Assembly: GCF_900116555.1 (NCBI RefSeq)
Contig: NZ_FPAT01000001.1
Coordinates: 310,001 to 374,000 of the forward strand
Reading direction: 5' to 3'
Source: Actinopolyspora lacussalsi subsp. righensis
GTDB taxonomy: Bacteria; Actinomycetota; Actinomycetes; Mycobacteriales; Pseudonocardiaceae
DNA length: 64,000 nucleotides
The translations under genes and the position numbers were made by a program. This document shows, in pieces, positions 53,075 to 60,173 of this stretch. The notes beneath the pieces were generated by a model. That model was not told the origin of the DNA, did not search any database, and was given only the letters and a program-made list of their open reading frames with translations. The number at the start of each line of letters is the position of its first letter. Position 1 is the stretch's first letter.

Positions 53075-54121
53075 TCAGTCGAGTTCGCGAATCCGCTGTG
53101 TGGCAGCGTCACCCTCCCATCCGGCGAGGGCACGGTGGTCCGCCGCCCACTCGGCGCGGGTCCAGGCTTCCGGCATTGCTTCCAGAGATTCTCGTGCGGT
53201 CTGGCAGGCTTGCTCGGTATCTCCGAGGGCGTGGAGCACGAACCCTTTGTGCCCGTTGAGGACAGGCGGTATGTGCCAGTACGAACCGTCCGGTAGTTCT
53301 TGGGGATCGGGAGCGTTCTCGATCAGGCGATCGGCTTGGGTGAGCATCCGCGTGGCGGTATGGGCATCCCCGTCGTAGGCCGCGATCTCGGCACCCTGCA
53401 AGTGCCCATATGCGCGTAGTCCCGGATCGACCCGGCTGTCACGCATCGCCGCTCGGTTGAGGTTGGCCGCCTGGCCGTAGTTACCGAGCAGCAGCGCGCG
53501 ATACGCGGCGAAGCTCAGCGCGGTGGCGAGCCGTTGCGGGTCGTCGGCTTCCAGCGCCAGCCGCGCCGCACGGTCCAGGTGGGCTTGCGCGTCGCCGTAC
53601 TCGTCCCGTGCGATCTTGAGCCAGCCGAGGTACTGGCTGATCTCCGAGACCAGTCCCGCCGCCTCGGTCGTGTGCTTGGACTCGTCGGCCAGGTGGTTCA
53701 CGAGTCCGGCGTGAGCCGCGACGCTGGGAAGTACGGCGCTCGCGGACGTTTCGTCTTCGAGCCTGCGCACGGCCGAGAGCATGTCGGCTGCTTGGGACAG
53801 GGCCGTGGTGTCGGCCCTGCGGGGATGCTGTGCGGCCGGGCGAAGCCGCTCGGTGCGTGGGTCGGGTGCGAACCCGAGGTCGCGGTCGGATGCTCCGAGA
53901 ACCGCGCGGAAGGCCGCCCGGTAGTCCCGTCCCGGCCGTTGGACCTGCCCGCGCTCAAGCTTGCCGAGGTAGTGCCGGTCCAGCGCCCCCGGCCTGCCGG
54001 TGTTGTCGAGTAGCCACGCGTTGACCCGTTCGGCCAACTCGGCACGGCTCATGTGCTCACCGGGCACGCGAGCAGATTCCGCCGCGTGCCGTGCGGCCTT
54101 GAGGTGATCGTTGCCGACCAT
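53075..54121 (-). CDS. HTH regulator with C-terminal TPR-like repeats
   Basis: A 348-residue regulator. The N-terminal helix-turn-helix is about residues 1-90 (HMSRAELAERVNAWLLDNTG, then ALDRHYLGKLERGQVQRPGRDYRAAF), and residues 110-340 are helical repeat pairs of TPR type (AQAHLDRAARLALEADDPQRLATALSFAAYRALLLGNYGQAANLNRAAMRD). Such proteins are found in the Streptomyces AfsK/NB-ARC and quorum-linked regulatory groups and often respond to a peptide or protein partner. The ATG at 54121 fits the first domain; longer in-frame extension upstream is unlikely. It sits inside a duplicated block with terminators on both sides. Confidence 0.8.
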   Translation of the reverse strand: MVGNDHLKAARHAAESARVPGEHMSRAELAERVNAWLLDNTGRPGALDRHYLGKLERGQVQRPGRDYRAAFRAVLGASDRDLGFAPDPRTERLRPAAQHPRRADTTALSQAADMLSAVRRLEDETSASAVLPSVAAHAGLVNHLADESKHTTEAAGLVSEISQYLGWLKIARDEYGDAQAHLDRAARLALEADDPQRLATALSFAAYRALLLGNYGQAANLNRAAMRDSRVDPGLRAYGHLQGAEIAAYDGDAHTATRMLTQADRLIENAPDPQELPDGSYWHIPPVLNGHKGFVLHALGDTEQACQTARESLEAMPEAWTRAEWAADHRALAGWEGDAATQRIRELD

Positions 54122-54139
54122 GCTCGCCAGTCTGCCACC

Positions 54140-54280
54140 GAGCTGGAGAAGGTGAACGAGTGTGGAACCCGTCGAACGAGAGCACTGCTGGCTGCCCGTA
54201 CCGGAACGGACTGGTTTCAAACCTTCGCTTGCTCGGACTGCACCGAATTCCGGATCACCGAGTATTCGGGCACCAGCAGC
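54140..54280 (+). pseudogene. Decayed copy of the Cys-rich small gene (55972-56292)
   Basis: Reading from GTG at 54162, the protein begins EPVEREHCWLPVPERTG, matching ETTERQHYWLPVPDRTG of the intact gene, and in another frame it continues DWFQTFACSDCTEFRITE, matching DWFQAPTCPGCTELLITE. The segment between is missing: about 98 bases have been lost at a short matching stretch (GACTGGTTTCAAA overlaps both ends), shifting the frame. The same ribosome binding region (GAGCTGGAGAAGGTGAACGAG) is also conserved upstream. A relic, not a working gene. Confidence 0.82.
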
Positions 54281-54347
54281 GCTGCGGGAAGCGATGACGA
54301 AAGCACCACAACTCGCAGCGACCACGCGGGGCTTCCCCGCGTCACTG

Positions 54348-54514
54348 GACTCAGCACTGCCGCTGCGAATCTCGCCGGATACGAGGTAGCGCGAGTCCCC
54401 TGGTCACGATCAGGAGGCTCTTCCTTGTTCGTTACCGAGTGGGCACGCATGAAAAGCACCCCCGGAGCGAATCCGAGGGTGCGAAGCTGTTCGGCTGGGG
54501 ATCAGTCGAACCGG
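54348..54514. repeat. Right copy of the duplicated terminator block
   Basis: Second copy of the block at 52903-53071. Its rightward hairpin has decayed (CAGGAGGCTC in place of CAGGGGACTC), while the leftward hairpin (54456-54466 with 54472-54482, then four T on the leftward strand) still terminates the DUF397 transcript. Together with the rest of 54122-54501 it contains no intact gene. Confidence 0.8.
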
Positions 54515-54696
54515 CTGGTCTTCACAGCATCAAGGAAGGCCGACCACTGCGAGCCGGTAGCGGTGAAGTAACCGGCAGCACGGTCCTTCGTGTCGCGCAC
54601 GCCGATGGTGTTGGTGGTCACCGCGACTTCGACGCAGTTGTCCGCGCCCTGCGAGCGGCTGGACTTCCGCCAGGTCACGCCGGTCAGATCAGCCAT
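54502..54696 (-). CDS. DUF397 small protein
   Basis: A 64-residue DUF397 protein: VTWRKSSRSQGADNCVEVAV, then VRDTKDRAAGYFTATGSQWSAFLDAVK is the full domain. These proteins partner with the HTH-DUF5753 regulator encoded next in actinomycetes (WhiJ/AbaA-type systems controlling development or secondary metabolism) and some act as antitoxin- or toxin-like modules. It ends 10 bases before a hairpin terminator (54456-54482). Its own gene pair follows 6 bp upstream. Confidence 0.9.
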   Translation of the reverse strand: MADLTGVTWRKSSRSQGADNCVEVAVTTNTIGVRDTKDRAAGYFTATGSQWSAFLDAVKTSRFD

Positions 54697-54702
54697 GTTT
54701 AC

Positions 54703-55557
54703 CTACTCCGTGGTCTGGTGTCGCAGCTCCTTGATTCGGCGGTCCAGCATCGTCGCGGTCTCGCGCTCGGACGCCGCCGCCGCGCGCAGCCTATCGAATG
54801 CCTGCTTATAGGCGTCCGTGTGGGCGGGACGGTCGATATAATCGGCTGACGTAAGCGCTTCCGTGTACACGTAGGTAGCTTCGGGCTCTTCCAGCGTGAA
54901 CAGCTTCCACCCGCTGCCGAGCGCGACATGCTCGCCGGTCGTGAACGGGATGATCTGGATCGTGACGTTGGAGCGCTTCGCCATCTTACGCAGGTGCTGC
55001 AGCTGGTCACGCAACACCTGGTAGTCACCGATCTGCCGGTACAACACGGCTTCACCGAGAACCACCCAGACCCGTGGGCCTTCGTCGTGAAGCGCGCGGT
55101 CGGCACGCATCATTCGCTCAGCCACGCCCGGTTCGGGGTCCACGGACTCGTCCAGCGGGTTGGACAGCACCGCCCGCGCGTAGTGCTCGGTCTGCAAGAT
55201 CGCGGGAATGACTTCGGGATCATAAACTTTGATCTCCGCTGAAGCACCTTCCAGAGCGACACTGGTTGCTGCCCAATCGGTAACCTTGGCCGGTTGATCG
55301 CGTCGCCGGGCTTCCTTGCCGAGTGCCCGTAGCCGTTCGGCTTGCTCCTGATCGTCCGCCACGCCGTACATCTCAAGCATGACCTCGATCTCGGCCGCGC
55401 TGGCGGTGAGATCGCCGCGCTCCACTTTGGTCAGCTTGCCCGAATACCAGTCGAGCCGTTCGGAAATCTTGGGTGGCGACACCCCTGCCGCGTTGCGCAG
55501 GTTTCGCAAGATCAAGCCAACTTGGACACGGCGCACTGCGGGTGGCGTATTGCTCAT
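54703..55557 (-). CDS. XRE-type regulator with DUF5753 domain
   Basis: A 284-residue regulator. The helix-turn-helix is at residues 10-65 (VGLILRNLRNAAGVSPPKISERLDWYSGKLTKVERGD) and the DUF5753 (Scr1-associated) domain follows (VIPAILQTEHYARAVLSNPLDESVDPEPGVAERMMRADRA ... VVLGEAVLYRQIGDYQVLRDQLQHLRKMAKRSNVTIQIIPF). Paired with the DUF397 gene 6 bp downstream on the same strand. A palindrome (55592-55611) lies between this gene and the divergent 55648 gene, so it may autoregulate both. Confidence 0.9.
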   Translation of the reverse strand: MSNTPPAVRRVQVGLILRNLRNAAGVSPPKISERLDWYSGKLTKVERGDLTASAAEIEVMLEMYGVADDQEQAERLRALGKEARRRDQPAKVTDWAATSVALEGASAEIKVYDPEVIPAILQTEHYARAVLSNPLDESVDPEPGVAERMMRADRALHDEGPRVWVVLGEAVLYRQIGDYQVLRDQLQHLRKMAKRSNVTIQIIPFTTGEHVALGSGWKLFTLEEPEATYVYTEALTSADYIDRPAHTDAYKQAFDRLRAAAASERETATMLDRRIKELRHQTTE

Positions 55558-55591
55558 GCGAGGAAGACTATCGCGAAAGTTCGTCAGACAA

Positions 55592-55611
55592 GATCCCCTG
55601 ATTGAGGGATC
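55592..55611. promoter_or_regulatory. Operator-like dyad between divergent genes
   Basis: GATCCC-8-GGGATC, a perfect 6-bp inverted repeat, in the 90-bp gap between the DUF5753 regulator and the small gene at 55648. A short AATTGCAATTGC repeat lies just beside it (55614-55626). This is a plausible site for autorepression by the regulator. Confidence 0.55.
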
Positions 55612-55647
55612 GTCAATTGCAATTGCAGTTGGATATGTTTCTAGTTG

Positions 55648-55965
55648 ATGAGCGCGCTAAGCAGCTTGCAGGCAGGCCGCGATCTGGGTCGGGCTGCCGT
55701 GGAACGGGGGAGCTCTGTGGAGATCAGTGCGGAGACGGAGCGCATCGCGGTGTACTGGTTCACCCCGGAAGGAGATCGCTACCAGCACGCCACGGTGGAC
55801 GCGTTGCCGACCGAGGGCGGTGGGGTGAGCACGCTCGGCGGGCACGACTACGCCGAAGCTCCCCCGGCCGAAGACCGGCGCATGAACCATATTCGGCCGT
55901 GCTGCGAGGACTGCTTCAACGAATACCCGCGGCTGGACCGTGGACAACCGAGCTGGAAAAGGTGA
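55648..55965 (+). CDS. Small hypothetical protein, divergent from DUF5753 regulator
   Basis: A 105-residue soluble protein. A short central strand set (SVEISAETERIAVYWFTPEGDRYQHATVDAL) is followed by a Cys-containing tail (IRPCCEDCFNEYP), which could bind metal. I do not recognise the family; similar small genes are common beside DUF397 regulators. The ATG at 55648 lacks a good ribosome binding site. It overlaps no other gene and is 6 bp before the next gene's start, so the two are probably one unit. Confidence 0.55.
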   Translation: MSALSSLQAGRDLGRAAVERGSSVEISAETERIAVYWFTPEGDRYQHATVDALPTEGGGVSTLGGHDYAEAPPAEDRRMNHIRPCCEDCFNEYPRLDRGQPSWKR

Positions 55966-55971
55966 ACGAGC

Positions 55972-56292
55972 GTGGAAACCACCGAGCGACAGCACTACTG
56001 GCTACCCGTGCCGGACAGGACAGGGTTCAAATGGCACCGGCACGCCTTCCGGGGCAAACACTGGGACGGCCGAGCCTCCGACACCTCGGTGTGCGGCAAG
56101 CCCTGCGCGATGGCCAAACCCAGCGAACTCGACTGGTTCCAAGCCCCCACCTGCCCGGGCTGCACCGAACTCCTGATCACCGAACAGGCAGGCACCGGCA
56201 GTACCGAACAGCCGGACACCGCGCATGCGGAACAGCCGGACACCGGCAGCGCCGAACAACCGGACACCGGCAGCGCCGAGGGGGAACACTGA
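55972..56292 (+). CDS. Cys-rich small protein with repetitive acidic tail
   Basis: A 106-residue protein. The first 75 residues (ETTERQHYWLPVPDRTGFKW ... SVCGKPCAMAKPSELDWFQA, TCPGCTELLITE) include two Cys pairs (CGKPC, CPGC) that could bind zinc. The last 30 residues consist of repeats of EQPDTGSA. It starts at GTG 55972, preceded by AAAGGTG. A truncated relic of the same gene exists at 54140-54280, so this locus was duplicated. Function unknown. Confidence 0.6.
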   Translation: METTERQHYWLPVPDRTGFKWHRHAFRGKHWDGRASDTSVCGKPCAMAKPSELDWFQAPTCPGCTELLITEQAGTGSTEQPDTAHAEQPDTGSAEQPDTGSAEGEH

Positions 56293-56529
56293 CCGGGCGA
56301 GACCCCGATCCGCATCGACCACGCGGCTACGTCCCCGCCTTCTCCGGCGAGCTGCACGAACCACCGAGAAAACGAACCACGGTGCCGCACTCGATCCTCG
56401 AACGTGTACTCGACGGGCTCCACAAACTCTGAGAACGCCCGCCAGGGAAACGAGCACGCGACAAGCGAGCGTCCTCGTCACCCTGGACACAGCGGCCAAC
56501 CCAGCGGGTAAGGCACCGTCTTACCCGCT

Positions 56530-56799
56530 GTGAAACAGCTGTCGGCCATCGCGGTTTTCCAATGGTTCCCACGTGGTGCCGACTCGGTGCTCTGGGCCCG
56601 GACCACGATCCCAGACAGCCTTACTCGGCCCCGGAACCAGGCCGCCGTCCGGGACGGTTCTCCACCGCCGACGCGCTGGCCCAACACCCTCAAGCTGCCC
56701 GTGCCCCACGACGATGACGCCAACGCCGAGAACTACATCCGCGCGTTCGACAAAATCCGGACCCACCGTCACGAATCGAAAGAAGGCATTCTCGCATGA
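56530..56799 (+). CDS. Possible small protein overlapping the dispersed repeat
   Basis: An 89-residue GTG-initiated frame whose stop overlaps the NUDIX start (ATGA). The first half lies on the 52-bp repeat and looks noncoding, while the last 35 residues (PVPHDDDANAENYIRAFDKIR) look like a helical fragment. It might be the rest of a truncated gene that was translationally coupled to the NUDIX gene. I do not recognise it. The 503-bp stretch 56293-56795 contains nothing else I can support. Confidence 0.3.
   Translation: MKQLSAIAVFQWFPRGADSVLWARTTIPDSLTRPRNQAAVRDGSPPPTRWPNTLKLPVPHDDDANAENYIRAFDKIRTHRHESKEGILA
56600..56651. repeat. Right copy of the 52-bp dispersed repeat
   Basis: Counterpart of 52431-52482 in direct orientation; both end CGGAACCAGGCCGCCGTCCG. 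The pair encloses the HTH regulators, DUF397 gene and relic. Confidence 0.65.
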
Positions 56800-57284
56800 A
56801 CACACCCGACTCGGACGAACTCACCAGCGCCGACGCCGTCGACGGCGTCGACCAACACGTCGTCGGCGCCGTCATCGACCACGGCGGCACGCTCCTCCTG
56901 CTCAAACGCCCCGCCGACGACTTCCGCGGCGGTACCTGGGAACTGCCCTCCGGCAAAGTCGAACCCACTGATACCGACCTGTACGCCGCGCTGCACCGCG
57001 AGGTCACCGAAGAAACCGGCCTGACCATCTCGTCCATCACCGGCTACCTGGGCGCGTTCGACTACACCTCCGGCTCCGGCAAGCACACCCGTCAACACAC
57101 CTGGACCGTCACCGTGGCCGACCCCGCCGAGGTACGCCTCAGCGAACACGACGAGTCCGCCTGGGTGGTCACCACCGAGCAGCATCCGGTCAGCGCCGAA
57201 ATACAACAACTCATCGACGCCCACCTCGCCAGCCACGCACACCACCTACACACACTGAACAACCCCGCGAGCACCTACAGCTAG
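56796..57284 (+). CDS. NUDIX hydrolase
   Basis: A 162-residue NUDIX protein that cleaves nucleoside-diphosphate-type linkages. The Nudix box follows GX5EX7REUXEEXGU: WELPSGKVEPTDTDLYAALHREVTEETGL. The strand before it (HVVGAVIDHGGTLLLLKRPADDF) fits. The C terminus (NPASTYS) is short. Stop at 57284 directly abuts a Tn3 transposase fragment. In islands, lone NUDIX genes often modulate nucleotide pools or detoxify; no specific substrate can be named. Confidence 0.88.
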   Translation: MNTPDSDELTSADAVDGVDQHVVGAVIDHGGTLLLLKRPADDFRGGTWELPSGKVEPTDTDLYAALHREVTEETGLTISSITGYLGAFDYTSGSGKHTRQHTWTVTVADPAEVRLSEHDESAWVVTTEQHPVSAEIQQLIDAHLASHAHHLHTLNNPASTYS

Positions 57285-57442
57285 GGTTTGCTCTGCGGTT
57301 GGGTACGGTGCGCTATTCGGACACGTTTCCGGCGGATCCGTTGGAGGTTCCCACTGCGGTGGTGGACCTTCTGGCAGGACAGTTGAAGATTGCTGATCCG
57401 TCGTGTGTGAAGTCCTACGGGCAGCGTCACGATGCACACTGA
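57285..57442 (+). pseudogene. tnpA: Tn3-family transposase (tnpA) N-terminal fragment
   Basis: The frame encodes FALRLGTVRYSDTFPADPLEV, then PTAVVDLLAGQLKIADPSCVKSYGQRH, a close match to the DUF4158 region found near the N terminus of Tn3-family transposases (pattern ALQLGTVRFLGTFLTDPLDV). It has no start codon and ends at a stop after 51 codons, so it is a relic. It begins directly at the NUDIX stop. No terminal inverted repeats were found. Confidence 0.85.
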
Positions 57443-57459
57443 ACCTCGACACCTACACC

Positions 57460-57709
57460 ATGCTGAGTGAGGCGCCGCAACGCTACACCGAGGAGGAACG
57501 CCAGGACCTGGCCGAGTTGGCCGGCGGCCTGCGCGAGCGTATCGACCAGGCGGAGTAATATCCGTCCGCACATCGCCGACGAGTTGAACGACGCCGCTCT
57601 GGGCGGCAGACACGAACCCCTTCCCGACCGGGAAAACCCGGAAAGGAAGGGATCGTTTCTGCTGTTCACAGAGCCAGAGATGCTGAGTGTCGCTTTGCGG
57701 GCAGCGTAG
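57460..57709 (+). pseudogene. Two short frame-shifted coding relics
   Basis: A 32-residue frame from ATG 57460 (LSEAPQRYTEEERQDLAELA, then GGLRERIDQAE) and a second frame about 57550-57709 (RPHIADELNDAALGGRHEPL ... TEPEMLSVALRAA) look protein-like but are interrupted. They may belong to one broken gene. I do not recognise it. The remaining bases to 57839 hold nothing I can support. Confidence 0.35.
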
Positions 57710-57839
57710 AACGATCCGGACTGTTTGGGTTCCGGCGCGTGTTCCCGTGAGTGCGGGCTGGCCTAGCCGGTCCCACTGTCCCTTTCGGACGTATCTTGTC
57801 TGCACCCGGCTCAGGTCAGTCTTGGGAACACAAGGCCAA

Positions 57840-58253
57840 CTACTGCTGTTGGGACTGGATGCCGTGGTTCTGACGGGGCAGGGATACCCGCAGGAGCAAG
57901 GTCGCGGTCACTATACCGATAACTCCGCTGAGCCCGGACCAGACATTCTGTTCAGCGAAGGTGAATATGCCGGTAGCGCCGAACGCGAACAGGACGATCA
58001 GCCCACCCAGCCCCGCCAGGCCAACACGCAGCGCATCACTCCCACCCGAGCGGCTCGCGACCCACCCTGTCACGAGGATCGCCTCCACGCCGGTGAATAC
58101 AGCGGCACACACGAACGCCGACACCCCGGCCCAGCCCAGCGCAATCACCGCGGCCAGTGCCAAAACGACAGCGATCCCCGTGGTGGCCAGGCGTGGCCCG
58201 CCGAAGAAGTCCTCGAACTTCGTAGCCACACTCCGGTGTTGTGTATCAGACAT
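57840..58253 (-). CDS. Small four-helix membrane protein
   Basis: A 137-residue protein with four hydrophobic helices (RLATTGIAVVLALAAVIALGW, AGVSAFVCAAVFTGVEAILVTGW, VGLAGLGGLIVLFAFGATG and VWSGLSGVIGIVTATLLLRVSL) and a charged N terminus (DTQHRSVATKFEDFFGG). Unknown family. The ATG at 58253 is followed by the normal start; the ribosome binding site is weak. It sits in the accessory segment beside the Imm1-like gene. Confidence 0.6.
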   Translation of the reverse strand: MSDTQHRSVATKFEDFFGGPRLATTGIAVVLALAAVIALGWAGVSAFVCAAVFTGVEAILVTGWVASRSGGSDALRVGLAGLGGLIVLFAFGATGIFTFAEQNVWSGLSGVIGIVTATLLLRVSLPRQNHGIQSQQQ

Positions 58254-58426
58254 ATTTCCAGATGATACAACCAGCACAACTCACTGCACCAATAACGCCA
58301 AATCGACGTACCAGGAACTTCGTAGCCTTCTGCCATGTGGCGAATTGTTCGACCATAGCCCCTAAGAACTGAGCGCAGCGACAGAAACGCCGAGGCACCC
58401 AGCGACGACCTTCTTAATCTCGTGCT

Positions 58427-58747
58427 TCACCCCCCCATAGGATGGACATCTGATTCTTCAGCAGTCCCATCGTGCCCGTGTCGTGTCTGCGTTGCCCCAT
58501 CGGAAAGATGGACAATTACAGATACATCCGTACGAAACTCCAGATTCGTGGCATCTTCCGGAAGTGGGTCGTTACCGGCGTCGACCAATTGCTCGTTAAA
58601 TTTCTCGATTTTTTCCGAATCGAGCTCTTCGACGTACCGGGTTTCCTGCGGCTTTTCGGGATTATCCGCTGCGTACGCAACCTCCTTCCTCTGCGTACCC
58701 GCAACACAGATGTGTTCTTGCGTAGCGGGTCGGTCGGTCACGGCCAT
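58427..58747 (-). CDS. Small hypothetical protein
   Basis: A 106-residue acidic protein (PATQEHICVAGTQRKEVAYA ... EELDSEKIEKFNEQLVDAGNDPLPED). The composition is lower in GC than neighbours, hinting at recent transfer. Family unknown. The start ATG at 58747 is assigned by coding statistics seen by eye; a TTG upstream at 58822 would be less likely and would overlap the divergent gene. It is divergent from the Imm1-like gene. Confidence 0.45.
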   Translation of the reverse strand: MAVTDRPATQEHICVAGTQRKEVAYAADNPEKPQETRYVEELDSEKIEKFNEQLVDAGNDPLPEDATNLEFRTDVSVIVHLSDGATQTRHGHDGTAEESDVHPMGG

Positions 58748-58821
58748 CCTGAAGGAGGGGGCTTCACTGACTGTCTGATCCGCCCAAGCTGGGGCAAGAT
58801 ACGAGCTGAAGGGAGCCCGCA

Positions 58822-59331
58822 ATGGTGATCAGCGCACTCGTTCATGACCAGTTCCACCACGTGGAGCGCTGGGACGACGTTGACCGTGTGATCGATGCGG
58901 CCATCGATCGCTCCCTGTCTGGATCGGCGGAGGCTCCGCTTCCACCCGGTGAGGTGGCCCAGTTCTACTGCGCCACCCAGCCCTGGACCGATGAGATCCT
59001 TGAATGGGCGCCGGACAACTTCCTCCAGCTCGCCAGCGACCCATCCGCCGGCTATGCCGCGCTGACCTGGGTAGGTTTCCGCGGAGAAGCCACGATGGAA
59101 ACGTTCGTCTCCTTCGGCACGGACGCTCCGTTGCGCACCCCACCCCGCCTGGTCATCGATCCTGGCTACCCGCACGACCATGACCCACACAGCGCGCTCC
59201 CCCTCGAACAGGCCCGCATCGCCGTCCGAGAGTTCTGCCGCACAGGCGGCGCACGACCGCAGTCGGGGACCTGGGTACGCGGCGATTTCACCGGTGCCAT
59301 CCTGCAACCGTTGCCGGACGTCGTCGCCTAG
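58822..59331 (+). CDS. Imm1-like immunity protein (orphan)
   Basis: A 169-residue protein whose middle matches the Imm1 immunity fold: DNFLQLASDPSAGYAALTWVGF, then RLVIDPGYPHDHDPHSALPLEQARIAVREFCRTGGARP. Imm1 proteins neutralise DddA-like deaminase and related polymorphic toxins. No toxin gene is adjacent, so it may be a defence or competition orphan. AAGGGAG precedes the ATG at 58822. Nothing nearby is a polymorphic-toxin C terminus, although 59332-60173 holds degraded sequence. Confidence 0.75.
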   Translation: MVISALVHDQFHHVERWDDVDRVIDAAIDRSLSGSAEAPLPPGEVAQFYCATQPWTDEILEWAPDNFLQLASDPSAGYAALTWVGFRGEATMETFVSFGTDAPLRTPPRLVIDPGYPHDHDPHSALPLEQARIAVREFCRTGGARPQSGTWVRGDFTGAILQPLPDVVA

Positions 59332-60173
59332 GTGTGTCGAGTGGTGCTGGTGGTCAGTGTTCGGAGGAGTTCGCGAGCGGTGTAGCGCTTGCGGAGACGG
59401 CGGATTCTCTCGTGCGGCTCTCGCGCGGAAGGCCCGACGTCACGGTAGCTACCCGATGTCGGAGCAATCACAGCGAGACGAGCCGTGAGGTTCCACCACC
59501 CGACTCCCGCGCGGCGTCAATTTCTCGCGAAATCGCCGCGCCATTCGGATGTAGTCGTCCCGCGCCTCCTGGTCGTCCAGGAACTTCCGCAGGAACTTGG
59601 TGTTGTCCTCGCCGCGTTCGATCACCTTGTACGGCGAGGCAGGTGCCGACCTGGATTTCTGGCTGCAGGGATGTACACGGCGTCGACGCACGCTGGGCAT
59701 CTGCCCCAGGGTGCGCACGACAGAACCGGAGCCCGAGGTGCGCGAGCTGATCGGGCTGGTCGAACGCGCAGGCCACCACGGCTGACTACCGCGATCCGGC
59801 AGGGGCAGGGCTCGGCTGCCATTCCGACGACGGAAACAGCGGCCTCCACCCGGACAACCCGAGGCGACAACCCGGTAACGGGCGGCCGAACCCTACGGCG
59901 GCTGCCCGTTCCGCTCGCTCACCCCGGGGCACCCGCCCCGCCCGGAACACCGACAACCCACCTGCCCTGCCGGAACCCGAACGGCGGGTGCTAGAACAGC
60001 GGCGGAACACGATACGCCGGAAATCGACGGCTCCCCGTTCGAAAGCCCAGTTCGAAAGCCCAGTTCGAAAGCCCAGTTCGAAAGCACTGTCGTCCCGAGC
60101 ATCGACGACGCAGCCGCGCGACAGTACGTCGCCCACCCCTTCCGACGACGCGAACCCCGCGAGGAGAACAACT
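59332..60173. other. Degraded region with short relics
   Basis: No intact gene. A leftward frame at about 59480-59650 encodes KVIERGEDNTKFLRKFLDDQ, then EARDDYIRMARRFREKL, and a rightward one near 59650-59785 ends EVRELIGLVERAGHHG; both look protein-like but lack proper starts. The right part (59990-60173) is an open but low-complexity lead into the helicase gene and includes the tandem repeat at 60037-60085. Confidence 0.4.
60037..60085. repeat. Four tandem copies of a 13-bp repeat
   Basis: GTTCGAAAGCCCA occurs at 60037-60049, 60050-60062 and 60063-60075 with a partial fourth copy to 60085. The 13-bp period is not a multiple of three. It lies 89 bp upstream of the helicase start. Could be strand-slippage sequence or a binding array. 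Confidence 0.85.

Noticed and set aside
60037-60085. CRISPR-like repeats
   Set aside because: Tandem 13-bp units with no spacers and no cas genes.
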